DNA of 64,000 nt from Actinomycetes bacterium. GTDB lineage: Bacteria; Actinomycetota; Actinomycetes; DATJPE01. Positions 26,533 to 37,914 of this stretch are shown in pieces. Both the position numbers and the translations under genes were made by a program. The notes beneath the pieces were generated by a model. It did not search any database. It was not told the origin of the DNA and saw only the letters and a list, made by a program, of their open reading frames with translations. Numbering within the stretch: the first letter of the stretch is position 1; each line of letters begins with the position of its first letter. The DNA is taken from the NCBI GenBank assembly GCA_035506535.1, contig DATJPE010000001.1:1-64000 (forward strand). Direction: 5' to 3'.

Positions 26533-28344
26533 ATGCGCACCGTGGCTCCTCGCGCGTCGCGACGGTGCTCGCTCACGCTGCTGTTCGGCGTGCTCACCGT
26601 GCTGGGCGTGCTGCTGCAGCCGCTTGGGGTCCCGGGCGCCCTGGCCTCGCCGAAGCCTCCGGTCCCGGCTCCAATCACGCTCCCGGCCGCGATCGAGCCG
26701 CTGCCGACCTACCAGCCGCCGGTCGCGTGCGACCCCGTGGCCAAGGCCGGCCCCAAGCGGCTCGAGGCCCTGCTCGCGGCGACGTACGGATCGACCGCGT
26801 TCGGGATCACCCGCCCCTGCTCGGGGACCCCCACCTCCGAGCACCAGGAGGGCCGTGCGCTGGACTGGATGCTCGCCGCGCCGACGACCAAGGCGGACAT
26901 CAACGCCTTCCTCAGCTGGCTGCTCGCCAAGGACGCCCAGGGGCACGCCGTCGCGATGGCCCGCCGGATGGGGATCATGTACGTCATCTGGCAGAACCGG
27001 ATGTTCCGCGTCTACCAGCCGTCGGCGGGCTGGCAGCCCTATCTCGACTGCGCCAAGCATCCGCAAGCGGCCTACGACACCACCTGCCACCGCGACCACG
27101 CGCACTTCTCCTTCACCTGGGACGGAGCCCGGGCGCGCACGTCGTACTGGTCGGGCCGCGCGGTCACCGTGCCGGACTGCCCCGAGGCGACCGGGCAGCC
27201 CGTTGCGACCACGGTCTCGGCCAAGGGCCTGCAGTTCCTGCCGCTGCCCGCGACGACGCTGTTGGACACGCGCACCGGCAAGGACGCCTGCCGGCTCTCC
27301 CAGGACGAGTACGTCGGCGAGGGCCGGCGCCTCGACGTCACCGTGGCCGGCGTCGGCGGGGTGCCCGCCGGCGCGAAGGCGGTGCTGCTGCGGGTGTACG
27401 CGACCAGCCCCAACGCGTCTGGCGACCTGCGCGTGCAGCCCGCCGGTGCGCCCTCCTGGGCCAGCGACGCGCTCACGCTGACCGCCGGTGTCACGGGGAC
27501 CAACGTGATCACCGTCCCGGTCGGGGCCGGGGGCGCCGTGTCGCTCACCCTCAGCACGGGCCAGGCCGCGATCGCGGTCGAGGTGCTCGGGGCGTTCGTC
27601 CCGGCCGACGCGACGCTGCTGCACCCCGTGGTGCCGAGCACCGTCCTGGAGGCCACGGTGCAGCCCTCGTCCGTGACGCCGCTCTCCCGCGCCCAGCTCG
27701 GCGTCCCCGCCGACGCGAGCGCCGTCGCCCTCTCGGTCGCGGTGTCCGGCGGCAGCGTCGCGGGCGGGGTCCGCGTGTACGGCGCCCACGACCCGCTCCC
27801 CGCCGCCGCCATGGCGGCCCCCACGGCGACGACCGGGCGCACCGCGACGGCGGCCGACGTGGTCGCGCTCGGCCCTGGGCTCCCCGACGACCCGGCGGTC
27901 CTCGTCCGCAGCGCCTCCGGCACCAGGGCCGTCCAGGTCGTCCTCACCGGGTGGTACGCCCCCGCGTCGGTCGCCGGCGGGGCGCTGTTCACGGCGGTGA
28001 AGCCGGCCACGCTGGTCAACTCCGCGAGCGGTGTCGGGCTCAAGGCGGCTCTCGCGGCGGGACGTTCGGCGACCCTGCGGCTGATCGGGCACGGCGTGCC
28101 GTCCGCGGCCGTCGCGGTCGTGGCCCAGGCCCGGCTGGCCTCCAGCGCCCGTACCCAAGCAGTGGTCTGGCCGGCCGGCACCGAGCCGGACGCGTGGGTG
28201 CTCGCCGCGGAGGCCAAGCGGGTGACCACGACCCAGCTCACGACCGCCCTCAGCTCCGCGGGCGCGGCGAGGATGGCAGCGGATGCGGGGGCGACCGCGG
28301 TCCGGCTGGTCGCGGTCGGTGCCTGGGTCCCGGCCGCGGGTTAG
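26533..28344 (+). CDS. Secreted LAS-type metallopeptidase with repeat domains
   Basis: The 603-residue protein begins with a signal peptide (Arg-rich start, hydrophobic core about 13-30, cleavage near ALAS-P at 39-40). The domain at about 65-205 contains H104-x6-D111 in SEHQEGRALDW and H189-x-H191 in HRDHAHFSF, the zinc pattern of LAS peptidases that cut peptidoglycan peptides. It resembles the actinobacterial VldE/ARB-07466-like group. From about 230 on are two or three beta-rich modules starting with DTRTGKDACRLS, the kind attached to actinobacterial wall enzymes. Specificity is unknown. ATG 26533 directly precedes the signal peptide. Confidence 0.8.
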   Translation: MRTVAPRASRRCSLTLLFGVLTVLGVLLQPLGVPGALASPKPPVPAPITLPAAIEPLPTYQPPVACDPVAKAGPKRLEALLAATYGSTAFGITRPCSGTPTSEHQEGRALDWMLAAPTTKADINAFLSWLLAKDAQGHAVAMARRMGIMYVIWQNRMFRVYQPSAGWQPYLDCAKHPQAAYDTTCHRDHAHFSFTWDGARARTSYWSGRAVTVPDCPEATGQPVATTVSAKGLQFLPLPATTLLDTRTGKDACRLSQDEYVGEGRRLDVTVAGVGGVPAGAKAVLLRVYATSPNASGDLRVQPAGAPSWASDALTLTAGVTGTNVITVPVGAGGAVSLTLSTGQAAIAVEVLGAFVPADATLLHPVVPSTVLEATVQPSSVTPLSRAQLGVPADASAVALSVAVSGGSVAGGVRVYGAHDPLPAAAMAAPTATTGRTATAADVVALGPGLPDDPAVLVRSASGTRAVQVVLTGWYAPASVAGGALFTAVKPATLVNSASGVGLKAALAAGRSATLRLIGHGVPSAAVAVVAQARLASSARTQAVVWPAGTEPDAWVLAAEAKRVTTTQLTTALSSAGAARMAADAGATAVRLVAVGAWVPAAG

Positions 28345-28384
28345 CGTGGTGGCAACGGGGGAGGTCGGCTCGACGAAGGGGATC

Positions 28385-31258
28385 ATGAGCACGACGCGGT
28401 CGGTCCGGGGTGCCGCGTTGGCGGTCGCCCTCGTTGCCGTCGTGGCGGGTACGCCGCGGGCGGCGGCCAACCCCACGCCGCCCTCGCCCCCCGCGCCGCC
28501 CCCTCCGGTCACGGCGGTGACGACGTCGGGCGACGCCTCGGGCAGCGTCCGTCTGTCCGTGGTCACCCGGGCCGGTGCCGACCCGTTCCAGGTGCGCCGT
28601 GAGTCGCTCGGCGTGGCCGGGGCGCTTGGGGTCTCGTCGCGGACCGACGGGCAGCCCTACGACCGCTACTTCACCCTGGTGGTGCCCCGTGCCGACGTCG
28701 CGGCGACGACAGCGGGGCTGCGCCTCGACCCGGCAGTCGCCTCCGTCGAGCCGGTGCACCCGATGTCGCTGCTCGACGCGCCCTCGGACGCCCTCTTCAG
28801 CCAGCAGGAGCCCTATCTGAGCGCCATCGACGTCCCTAGGGCGTGGACCGTGACGCACGGATCGGCCGCCGTACGGGTCGCCGTCATCGACAGCGGCGTC
28901 AACACCTCCCACCCCGATCTCGCGGGCAAAGTGGTCGCGCGGTACAACGCGGTGACCGGCGGCACCAACGTCACCGACAAGGTCGGCCACGGCACGATGG
29001 TCGCCTCGATCATCGCCGCCGACACCGACAACGGGGCGGGCATCGCCGGGGTCGGGTGGCGCACCGAGCTGATGGCGGTGCGCGTGGCCGACAGCGCGGG
29101 TGCCATCGACGACGCCGACGTCGCGGTCGGGGTCAGCTGGGCGGTCCGGCACGGCGCCAAGGTCATCAATCTGAGCCTCGGCGGGCCGGCGGTGGGGACC
29201 GCACTGCGGACCGCGATCGCGGACGCGGTCGCCTCCGGCGTCGTCGTCGTAGCAGCGGCGGGCAACGACGGCACCACCAAGCGGTTCTACCCCGCCGCCC
29301 TGCCGGGCGTGATCGCGGTCGGCGCGACCACCCACGACGGCAAGGCGCGGGCGTCGTTCTCCGAGCACGGGAGCTGGGTCGACGTGGCGGCGCCGGGCGT
29401 CGGCATCCTCGGGGCCGCCCGAACCGGATCGGGGTACGACTCCGGTGACGGCACCTCCTTCGCCGCCCCTCTCGTCTCCGGCGTCGCGGCGCTGATCCGA
29501 GCATCCCGGCCGACGCTGAGCGTCGCCGGCGTGGGCAACGCGCTGCGGACGACCGCCTCGAAGGACGCGCACGGCTTCGCCCACGGCGACGTCGACGCCT
29601 ATCGCGCCCTCGGCTACCACCTGGTGCTGCCGGGCCCGACCGTCACCTCGCCGACCCCCGGTGCGACCGTCGGCGGGGACGCCAACGTCCAGGTGGACGT
29701 CCCTTCTGGCGACCACGTCCGCGCCTGGCTGGTGGGGCGCCCGGGGACGAAGGCCGCGGCAGTCTCTGCCGCTTCCGCCGCTCTCACCCTGCCCGCCTGG
29801 GGGTCCGCCGGGTCGCGCACGCTGCGGGTCGTCGCGTGCCGGCAGACCCTGTGCTCCAGCACGGGCACCGACGTCCCGGTCACCGTCGACTACCCGGCGC
29901 CGGTGCTGACCGCGCCGTCCGACGGTGACCACGAGACCGCCACCTGGACGGTCTCCGCCACCTCGTCCGCGCCGGCCGTCCGGTTCCTGGCCGACGCCTC
30001 GACGGTGCTCGCGACGGACACCACCGCGCCGTTCAGCGCGTCGATCCCGGTGGGCAGGCTGCCCTCGGGCAGCCACGTGATCACCGCGGTGGCGTGCGAC
30101 GCGGCTGGGACCACCTGCGACTCCTCGCCCGCCAGCTCCTCGGCGACGGTGAGCGTCGCGCACCTGACGCCGACCGTCACGTCGCTGACCCCTCGGGTGA
30201 TCTCACCCAACGCCGACGGGACGCGCGACCGCACAACGCTCACCTACTCCCTGGACGAGGCCTCCGACGTCACTGTCAGCGTCGTTGGCCCGCGTGCGAC
30301 GACGATCCACACGTGGTCGCTCGGGCAGCTCGGACCGGGCCGGCACCGGTGGATCTGGGACGGCACCGACGGGACCGGGACCGTCGTCGCCTCCGCCAGC
30401 TACGTGATCCGGCTCGACACCAGCAGCGTGAGCGGGGAGGCTCGGACGGGGACGGCGTCGGCGTCGGTCCGCGTCGACCTGGTGCGTCCGTCGCTGACCT
30501 CGGTCGCGACGACGTACGCCACCGTCTACCCGCACCACGACGGGTTCCGCGACTCCACCGTCTTGTCAGCGCGGCTGTCGGAGTCGGCGTCCGTGCTCAT
30601 GGAGGTGCGCAACGCCGCGGGGGCTCGCGTCTGGTCAGCGACGGTGTCGCGGACCGGGCCTGGTGCGGTGCGGGCGACGTGGAGCGGCCGGTCCTCGGGC
30701 GGTCACGCCCTGCCCGCCGGCGCCTATCGCTTCACTCTGCGCGCGACCGACCTCGCGGGCAACACCACCACGACCCCAGCGCACGAGGTGACCGTGTCGC
30801 TGCGGGCGGCGGCGGTCCGCCACTGGAGCGAGACGATCAGCGCGCAGAGCGCCGGGGGCGGGGGCTATCAGTCCTCGGACGACGCGAGCTACGCCGAGGT
30901 GTACCCGCCCTTCGGCAGCGGTGCCCTGCGGCTGCACGCCTCGCCCTCCGGCGCGGTGCGCACGGTGAACCGGCTCGGGCTGCCGGCGGCGGCGGAGTAC
31001 CGCTCGCTGCGGTTGTCCGCGTACGGCCGCGGGGTGGGCGGCGGGACCGCGGAGCTCGCCTTCCTCGACGACGCGGGGGATGAGGTCGGGGTCACCCACC
31101 TCCCCGCGTCCACGGGCAACCATTCGGGGACCGCGGTGCGGGCCACGCCCGCCGTGCTGGACGGGCACCGGGCCCGGTGGGAGCTGCTCGTCGAGGACGG
31201 CGACACCTACGACGTGCGCGACTTCACGATCACGCTCACCTACGTCGTGCTCGTCTGA
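28385..31258 (+). CDS. Secreted S8 serine peptidase with Ig-like tail
   Basis: The 957-residue subtilase has a signal peptide at about 1-28, a Pro-rich linker, an I9-like propeptide at about 52-130, then the catalytic domain with D169 (VIDSGVNTSHPDL), H202 (GHGTMVASI), N294 (AAAGNDG) and S358 (GDGTSFAAP). From about 400 to the end is a tail of beta modules: Ig-like repeats, two FlgD-type modules (SPNADGTRD near 635 and YPHHDGFRD near 717) and a C-terminal beta domain. ATG 28385 directly precedes the signal peptide. It follows the metallopeptidase by 40 nt, so both may be exported together. Confidence 0.9.
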   Translation: MSTTRSVRGAALAVALVAVVAGTPRAAANPTPPSPPAPPPPVTAVTTSGDASGSVRLSVVTRAGADPFQVRRESLGVAGALGVSSRTDGQPYDRYFTLVVPRADVAATTAGLRLDPAVASVEPVHPMSLLDAPSDALFSQQEPYLSAIDVPRAWTVTHGSAAVRVAVIDSGVNTSHPDLAGKVVARYNAVTGGTNVTDKVGHGTMVASIIAADTDNGAGIAGVGWRTELMAVRVADSAGAIDDADVAVGVSWAVRHGAKVINLSLGGPAVGTALRTAIADAVASGVVVVAAAGNDGTTKRFYPAALPGVIAVGATTHDGKARASFSEHGSWVDVAAPGVGILGAARTGSGYDSGDGTSFAAPLVSGVAALIRASRPTLSVAGVGNALRTTASKDAHGFAHGDVDAYRALGYHLVLPGPTVTSPTPGATVGGDANVQVDVPSGDHVRAWLVGRPGTKAAAVSAASAALTLPAWGSAGSRTLRVVACRQTLCSSTGTDVPVTVDYPAPVLTAPSDGDHETATWTVSATSSAPAVRFLADASTVLATDTTAPFSASIPVGRLPSGSHVITAVACDAAGTTCDSSPASSSATVSVAHLTPTVTSLTPRVISPNADGTRDRTTLTYSLDEASDVTVSVVGPRATTIHTWSLGQLGPGRHRWIWDGTDGTGTVVASASYVIRLDTSSVSGEARTGTASASVRVDLVRPSLTSVATTYATVYPHHDGFRDSTVLSARLSESASVLMEVRNAAGARVWSATVSRTGPGAVRATWSGRSSGGHALPAGAYRFTLRATDLAGNTTTTPAHEVTVSLRAAAVRHWSETISAQSAGGGGYQSSDDASYAEVYPPFGSGALRLHASPSGAVRTVNRLGLPAAAEYRSLRLSAYGRGVGGGTAELAFLDDAGDEVGVTHLPASTGNHSGTAVRATPAVLDGHRARWELLVEDGDTYDVRDFTITLTYVVLV

Positions 31259-31277
31259 GGGGGTCGGGCCGCGCACC

Positions 31278-31283
31278 TAGACT
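31278..31283 (+). promoter_or_regulatory. -10 element of pcrA
   Basis: TAGACT ends 9 nt before ATG 31293, giving a leader of at most about three nucleotides. Confidence 0.4.
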
Positions 31284-31292
31284 GGCTCGACG

Positions 31293-33575
<2,283 letters not shown>

Positions 33576-33594
33576 CCGGGGGATCCGCGGACGC

Positions 33595-33600
33595 TAGGGT
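33595..33600 (+). promoter_or_regulatory. -10 element of the hydroxyacid dehydrogenase gene
   Basis: TAGGGT ends 7 nt before GTG 33608, the leaderless spacing, with no Shine-Dalgarno sequence. Confidence 0.45.
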
Positions 33601-33607
33601 CGCTCGA

Positions 33608-34621
33608 GTGCGCCCGCTGGTGCTCCTCTGCGCCTCACCGCGCTCACGCGAGGACCTCTTCGACCCCATGGCGTGGGCGGTGTTGACCGAGGAGTTCGAG
33701 GTCGTCGAGTACACCCTGCCGGCCGACGCGTCCTTCGACGAGGTGCTCCCGCGAGCCTTCGCCGTCGTCGGGCAACCGCGGCTGACGGCCCAGCGCCTGC
33801 AGCGGGCGGAGAGCCTGCGGGTCATCGCCAACGTCGAGGGCAACTTCTTGCCGAACGTCGACTACGACGCCGCCTTGTCCCGCGGCATCCACGTGCTGTC
33901 CTGCGGGCCGGCGTACGCGCAACCGGTCGCCGAGTACGCGCTCGCCCTCGCCCTCGACCTCGGTCGCGGGATCACCCGCGCGGACCGGGACTTCCGGGCC
34001 GGCGTCGAGCGGTACACCGTCGACGGCAACGCCGACTCGATCCTGCTCCGCCACGCCGACGTCGGACTGCTGGGGTTCGGCGGCATCGCTCGCGCGCTGC
34101 TCCCGCTGCTGCGGCCCTTCGCACCCCGGCTCCGGGCGTACGACCCCTGGCTGCCCGACGGGCTGCTCCGCGAGGCCGAGGTCGAGCCGGTCCCCCTGGA
34201 GGAGCTCCTGCGGCGCAGCACGTACGTGTTCGTCCTCGCGACCGTGACCGAGCAGAGCACCCACCTGCTCGACGCCGCGCGGCTCGACCTGCTGCCGCCG
34301 CGAGCCCGGCTGGTGGTCGTCAGCCGGGCGGCGATCGTCGACTTCACGGCGCTGTACGAGCGGGTGCGCGCCGGACGGCTCCTCGCGGCGGTCGACGTGT
34401 GGCCGCAGGAGCCGGTGGCGCTGGACGACGAGGCTCGTTCCCTCGACGGGATGGTGCTGTCGGCGCACCGCGCGGGCGGCATCGCCTCCGCGTTCCGTTT
34501 GATCGGCGACATGGTGCTGGACGACCTGCGCCTGGTGGCGTCGGGGCTGCCGCCGGTTCGCCTGCAGCGCGCGGAGCGGGAGCTGGTCCGCCGCTACCGC
34601 AACCGGCCGGTCGAGGCCTAG
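33608..34621 (+). CDS. D-isomer-specific 2-hydroxyacid dehydrogenase family protein
   Basis: This NAD-dependent dehydrogenase has 337 residues. The dinucleotide motif GLLGFGGIAR is at 153-162. The catalytic triad of the family is present: R240 in VSRAAIVD, E268 in PQEP and H287 in SAHRAGG. The N-terminal half resembles the substrate domain of phosphoglycerate dehydrogenase or formate dehydrogenase relatives, but no substrate can be deduced. GTG 33608 is chosen by position of the -10 element. It is convergent with a lipase gene, 16 nt away. Confidence 0.85.
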   Translation: MRPLVLLCASPRSREDLFDPMAWAVLTEEFEVVEYTLPADASFDEVLPRAFAVVGQPRLTAQRLQRAESLRVIANVEGNFLPNVDYDAALSRGIHVLSCGPAYAQPVAEYALALALDLGRGITRADRDFRAGVERYTVDGNADSILLRHADVGLLGFGGIARALLPLLRPFAPRLRAYDPWLPDGLLREAEVEPVPLEELLRRSTYVFVLATVTEQSTHLLDAARLDLLPPRARLVVVSRAAIVDFTALYERVRAGRLLAAVDVWPQEPVALDDEARSLDGMVLSAHRAGGIASAFRLIGDMVLDDLRLVASGLPPVRLQRAERELVRRYRNRPVEA

Positions 34622-34637
34622 CTCCTCGGGACGAGGC

Positions 34638-35594
34638 TCAGGACGACGGTGCCGCGCGGGGCCTGGCCCGGGGCGGCAGCTGTGGCGCGCGGGCCGGCGC
34701 GCGCGGCGTCTCCGCCGGCGGGGCCGCGGGACGGGGGGACAGCTCAGCCAGCGTGCTCACGAGCTCGCGCACGACACGCCCGTCGACGAGCAGGGAGGAG
34801 TGGCCGACGCCGCGGACCAGGACGTTCTTGGCCTCGAGGTCCGGGTGCTCCAGCCGCGCCGACGCGCGGGGAACGACGATCGGGTCGTGGTCGGACCAGA
34901 AGCAGACGAACCGCGTGCGAATCCCGGGAGCGGGCTGCGCCAGCTCCTTGATGATGTCGCTGCCCGGCCGCAGGCTGCGCAGCAGCGGGTGCGGGACGAG
35001 GCGCGCGGGAAGGGTGCCGCCGTGCGGTGAGCCCAGGGTCACCACCGTGTGCACCCGCTTGTCGCCGCCGAGCCGCTGGACGTAGTAGCGGGCCACGATC
35101 CCGCCCAGCGAGTGCCCGATCAGGTGCACCTGCTCAGCGCCCCGTTCCTCGCACACCTGCTCGACATAGGTCCCCAGCTCCTCGGCGACGGCCCGCAGGT
35201 CGGTCGCCAGGACGCCGTACTCGAAGTTGTGGACGTGGCGGAAGCCACGGCGCCGCAAGGCCCGGCGGAGCAGGGTGAAGATCGAGCGGTTGTCCACGAT
35301 GCCGTGCACCAGCACGATCGGGGTGCCCGCCGCCTCGACGTCGGACACGTACAGGCTGCGCTGGACCAGGGACAACCCCGAGACCGACAGCGGGGGAGCC
35401 TCCATGCTCGCGCGCTCGCGACGTGTGTTGAGCGGGTAGAGCAGCACGTGGGCACCGAGCCAGGCCGCCTCGACGACCGTGCTGCGCACAGCGGTCGCGA
35501 CGTCCGCGGACATGACGGCCCGGGGTACGGCCACCGGGAGCGTGACGGCGCCCGTCACCGCGTCCAGGACCCTGCCGCGTACCCGCATGTTCAC
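34638..35594 (-). CDS. Alpha/beta-fold lipase/esterase
   Basis: The 318-residue protein has the oxyanion-hole motif VLVHGIVDN at about 94-102, the nucleophile elbow GHSLGG near 155-160, an acid in the FWSDHDPIV loop and the likely catalytic His in GVGHSSLL. This layout is that of lipases such as the Pseudomonas/Streptomyces triacylglycerol group. Residues 1-60 are weakly hydrophobic and no clear secretion signal is seen. The last 45 residues are Pro/Arg/Ala-rich and probably unstructured. ATG 35594 may be replaced by ATG 35588. A palindrome lies in the divergent promoter region. Confidence 0.82.
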   Translation of the reverse strand: MNMRVRGRVLDAVTGAVTLPVAVPRAVMSADVATAVRSTVVEAAWLGAHVLLYPLNTRRERASMEAPPLSVSGLSLVQRSLYVSDVEAAGTPIVLVHGIVDNRSIFTLLRRALRRRGFRHVHNFEYGVLATDLRAVAEELGTYVEQVCEERGAEQVHLIGHSLGGIVARYYVQRLGGDKRVHTVVTLGSPHGGTLPARLVPHPLLRSLRPGSDIIKELAQPAPGIRTRFVCFWSDHDPIVVPRASARLEHPDLEAKNVLVRGVGHSSLLVDGRVVRELVSTLAELSPRPAAPPAETPRAPARAPQLPPRARPRAAPSS

Positions 35595-35627
35595 CCGGCC
35601 TTCCCACGTCGTACGTCACAACGGTGC

Positions 35628-35639
35628 CACATCGATGTG
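35628..35639. promoter_or_regulatory. 12-bp perfect palindrome in a divergent promoter region
   Basis: CACATCGATGTG at 35628-35639 is a perfect palindrome in the 124-nt gap between the lipase and flavoprotein genes. It could be an operator for a dimeric repressor, although a single palindrome of this size can occur by chance. Confidence 0.35.
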
Positions 35640-35718
35640 TCGTCATGATGGAGGTGCCCCTGGAGACCCGTCAGCATCATCGGGCGCGAAACCGTTGCCC
35701 GCACGGCATGATCGGCTC

Positions 35719-36144
35719 ATGGAGCTCAGCGACGCCCTCGACTTCCTGCGCCCGCGCCACCACGGGGTCCTCGTGACCCTCAAGCGCGACGGCCGGCCCC
35801 AGCTGTCCAACATCGCCTTCGCCGTCGGCGACGACGACCTCGTGCGGGTATCGGTGACCGACTCCCGCGCCAAGACCGCGAACGCTCGCCGCGACCCACG
35901 GGTGTCCCTGCACGCGGCGTCCCAGGACTTCTGGTCCTACGTCGTGCTCGAAGGCGAGGCCGAGCTGGCTCCGGTCGCGGTCGAGCCGCACGACGCGACG
36001 GTCGACGAGCTCATCGAGCTGTATCGGGCGGTGTCGGGGGAGCACCCCGACTGGGAGGACTACCGCCGCGCCATGGTGGCCGACCGCCGGCTGGTGCTGC
36101 GGATCCGCCCCGTCCGGGCATACGGACAGCTGCCTGGCGCCTGA
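35719..36144 (+). CDS. PPOX-class flavin/F420-dependent oxidoreductase
   Basis: This split-barrel flavoprotein of 141 residues resembles the F420-binding or FMN-binding PPOX class (Rv1155-like). The core motif HHGVLVTLKRDGRPQLSNIAF is at 14-34, followed by a VSVTDSRAKTANARRDPRVSL strand-turn-strand at about 44-64, which binds the cofactor phosphate. The final strand ends RIRPVRAYG. The cofactor and substrate cannot be settled from the sequence. ATG 35719 follows a CATGAT 6 nt upstream, which may be a leaderless -10 element. The frame is open upstream to 35479, but that part runs through the lipase gene and its promoter. Confidence 0.82.
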   Translation: MELSDALDFLRPRHHGVLVTLKRDGRPQLSNIAFAVGDDDLVRVSVTDSRAKTANARRDPRVSLHAASQDFWSYVVLEGEAELAPVAVEPHDATVDELIELYRAVSGEHPDWEDYRRAMVADRRLVLRIRPVRAYGQLPGA

Positions 36145-36166
36145 TCCGGGGCGCGCGCCGCGGGGT

Positions 36167-36172
36167 TAGTCT
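36167..36172 (+). promoter_or_regulatory. -10 element of the cobalamin-subunit gene
   Basis: TAGTCT ends 6 nt before GTG 36179, the exact leaderless spacing. Confidence 0.5.
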
Positions 36173-36178
36173 GCTGAC

Positions 36179-36580
36179 GTGGAGCCGATCCGCGTAGTGA
36201 TCGCGAAGCCGGGCCTCGACGGCCACGACCGGGGTGCCAAGGTGGTGGCCCGCGCCCTGCGCGACTCCGGCGTCGAGGTGGTCTACACCGGGCTGCACCA
36301 GACACCCGAGCAGATCGTCGCGACCGCGATCGAGGAGGACGCCGACGCGGTCGGGCTGAGCATCCTCTCGGGCGCGCACCTCACGTTGTTCGCCCGCGTC
36401 CTCGAGCTGCTGCGCGAGCACGATGCGACGGACATCGTCGTCTTCGGCGGCGGCATCATCCCGGAGGAGGACATCCCCGAGCTCCAGGCCATGGGAGTCG
36501 CGGCCGTGTTCACCCCGGGCACGTCGACGCAGACGATCGTCGACTGGGTCCGCGACCACGTGGCCGCGCCTACCGGCTGA
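36179..36580 (+). CDS. Cobalamin-binding small subunit of an acyl-CoA mutase
   Basis: The 133-residue stand-alone B12-binding domain has D14-G-H16-D-R-G19, the DxHxxG motif whose His is the lower axial cobalt ligand, then SILSGAHL and [14 protein letters not shown]. This is the C-terminal domain of methylmalonyl-CoA mutase as a separate subunit, as in the small subunits of isobutyryl-CoA and some methylmalonyl-CoA mutases. The likely partner is the catalytic subunit at 55382-56962, which lacks such a domain. It lies 124 nt upstream of sucC, whose enzyme uses the mutase product. The gap holds no gene, only short direct repeats (TACCTGCAC twice). Confidence 0.9.
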   Translation: MEPIRVVIAKPGLDGHDRGAKVVARALRDSGVEVVYTGLHQTPEQIVATAIEEDADAVGLSILSGAHLTLFARVLELLREHDATDIVVFGGGIIPEEDIPELQAMGVAAVFTPGTSTQTIVDWVRDHVAAPTG

Positions 36581-36664
36581 CCCGGCGCCGCGTTCACCAA
36601 TACCTGCACCGCTACCTGCACTGGGGACGGCAGGGGGCGCGGATCCGCTGGGCCAGCAGGGGCC

Positions 36665-36670
36665 TAGGCT
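36665..36670 (+). promoter_or_regulatory. -10 element of sucCD
   Basis: TAGGCT lies 34 nt before ATG 36705, giving a leader of about 28 nt with GGAGG ahead of the start. An in-frame GTG at 36684 is a less likely start. Confidence 0.45.
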
Positions 36671-36704
36671 GCCTCGCATCCACGTGACGAGGCGGAGGCC
36701 GCGG

Positions 36705-37883
36705 ATGGACCTGTTCGAGTTCCAGGCCAAGGAGCTGTTCGCGGCCCATGGCGTCCCGGTGCTCCCCGGGGTGGTCGTCTCGACCCCGGAGGCCGCGCGC
36801 GAGGCGGCCGAGGCCCTCGGCACCGCTGTCGTCGTCAAGGCGCAGGTCAAGACCGGCGGACGCGGCAAGGCCGGTGGCGTCAAGTTCGCGGCCACTCCCG
36901 AGGAGGCCGAGCAGCGGGCGCGCGACATCCTGGGCATGGACATCAAGGGCCACACCGTGCGCCGAGTCCTGGTCACCGAGGCGAGCGACATCGCCGAGGA
37001 GTACTACGTCTCGTTCCTCCTCGATCGGGCCAACCGCAGCTACCTGTCGATGGCCTCCCGCGAGGGCGGGATGGAGATCGAGCAGCTGGCGGTCGAACGG
37101 CCCGATGCCCTCGCCATGGTCCCCATCGACGCGCGCTCCGGCGTCGACCACGCCAAGGCCCGCGCCATCGCCGCCGAGGGTCGTTTCGCCGACGACGTCC
37201 TCGACCAGGTCGTGGGGATCCTCGAGCAGCTGTGGACGGTCTTCAAGGACGAGGACGCGACGCTGGTCGAGGTCAACCCGCTGGTGCGTACGCCCGACGG
37301 GCGGGTGCTGGCCCTGGACGGCAAGGTCACCCTCGACGACAACGCCGGCTTCCGCCACGCCGACCACGACCGCTTCGCCGACGTCGAGGGCACCGACCCC
37401 CTCGAGCTGCGCGCCAAGGAGCGGCACCTCAACTACGTCAAACTCTCCGGCGAGGTCGGGATCATCGGCAACGGCGCGGGCCTGGTCATGAGCACCCTCG
37501 ACGTCGTCGCCTACGCGGGCGCCGACGTCGGGGGGATCACCCCGGCGAACTTCCTCGACATCGGCGGGGGCGCCTCGGCGGAGGTGATGGCGGCCGGCCT
37601 CGACATCGTCCTCAACGACCCCGATGTGCGCGCCGTCCTCGTCAACGTCTTCGGCGGGATCACCGCCTGCGACGCGGTGGCCAACGGCATCGTGTCCGCC
37701 GTCGAGCTGCTGGCGGCCCAGGGCGAGAGCATCGACAAGCCCCTCGTCGTACGGCTCGACGGCAACAACGCGGAGAAGGGCCGGCAGATCCTCACCGAGG
37801 CCGCCCTGCCCAGAGTGGAGCTCGTCGACACGATGGACGGAGCCGCCCGCCGGGTGGCCGAGCTGGCCGCCTCGGCCGCCTGA
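36705..37883 (+). CDS. sucC: Succinate-CoA ligase (ADP/GDP-forming), beta subunit
   Basis: This nucleotide-binding subunit of the TCA enzyme links succinyl-CoA hydrolysis to nucleotide phosphorylation. The 392-residue protein starts [12 protein letters not shown] as usual. It has an ATP-grasp fold with [16 protein letters not shown] near 44-60 and the C-terminal Rossmann part with NIFGGI-type [10 protein letters not shown] near 314-323. ATG 36705 has GGAGG upstream. sucD follows after 31 nt. The cobalamin subunit gene upstream links it to propionyl-CoA breakdown. Confidence 0.97.
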   Translation: MDLFEFQAKELFAAHGVPVLPGVVVSTPEAAREAAEALGTAVVVKAQVKTGGRGKAGGVKFAATPEEAEQRARDILGMDIKGHTVRRVLVTEASDIAEEYYVSFLLDRANRSYLSMASREGGMEIEQLAVERPDALAMVPIDARSGVDHAKARAIAAEGRFADDVLDQVVGILEQLWTVFKDEDATLVEVNPLVRTPDGRVLALDGKVTLDDNAGFRHADHDRFADVEGTDPLELRAKERHLNYVKLSGEVGIIGNGAGLVMSTLDVVAYAGADVGGITPANFLDIGGGASAEVMAAGLDIVLNDPDVRAVLVNVFGGITACDAVANGIVSAVELLAAQGESIDKPLVVRLDGNNAEKGRQILTEAALPRVELVDTMDGAARRVAELAASAA

Positions 37884-37914
37884 GTCGGGACCTGGGGTCG
37901 GGAAAGGACACTCG

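Noticed and set aside
26290-28566. 758-codon minus-strand frame opposite the secreted metallopeptidase
   Set aside because: It is antisense to a protein with a signal peptide and zinc motif, has no domain of its own, and is Gly/Arg-rich.
28250-30163. 637-codon minus-strand frame opposite the subtilase
   Set aside because: The complete catalytic triad on the plus strand decides the coding strand; the minus frame is a GC shadow.
34624-34636. 5-bp stem, 3-nt loop hairpin between convergent genes as terminator
   Set aside because: The stem is too short and there is no T-run; such stems are frequent in GC-rich DNA.
36596-36622. Direct repeat TACCTGCAC before sucC as an operator
   Set aside because: Two copies of 9 bp with imperfect flanks in a 124-nt gap are too weak to support a regulatory call.
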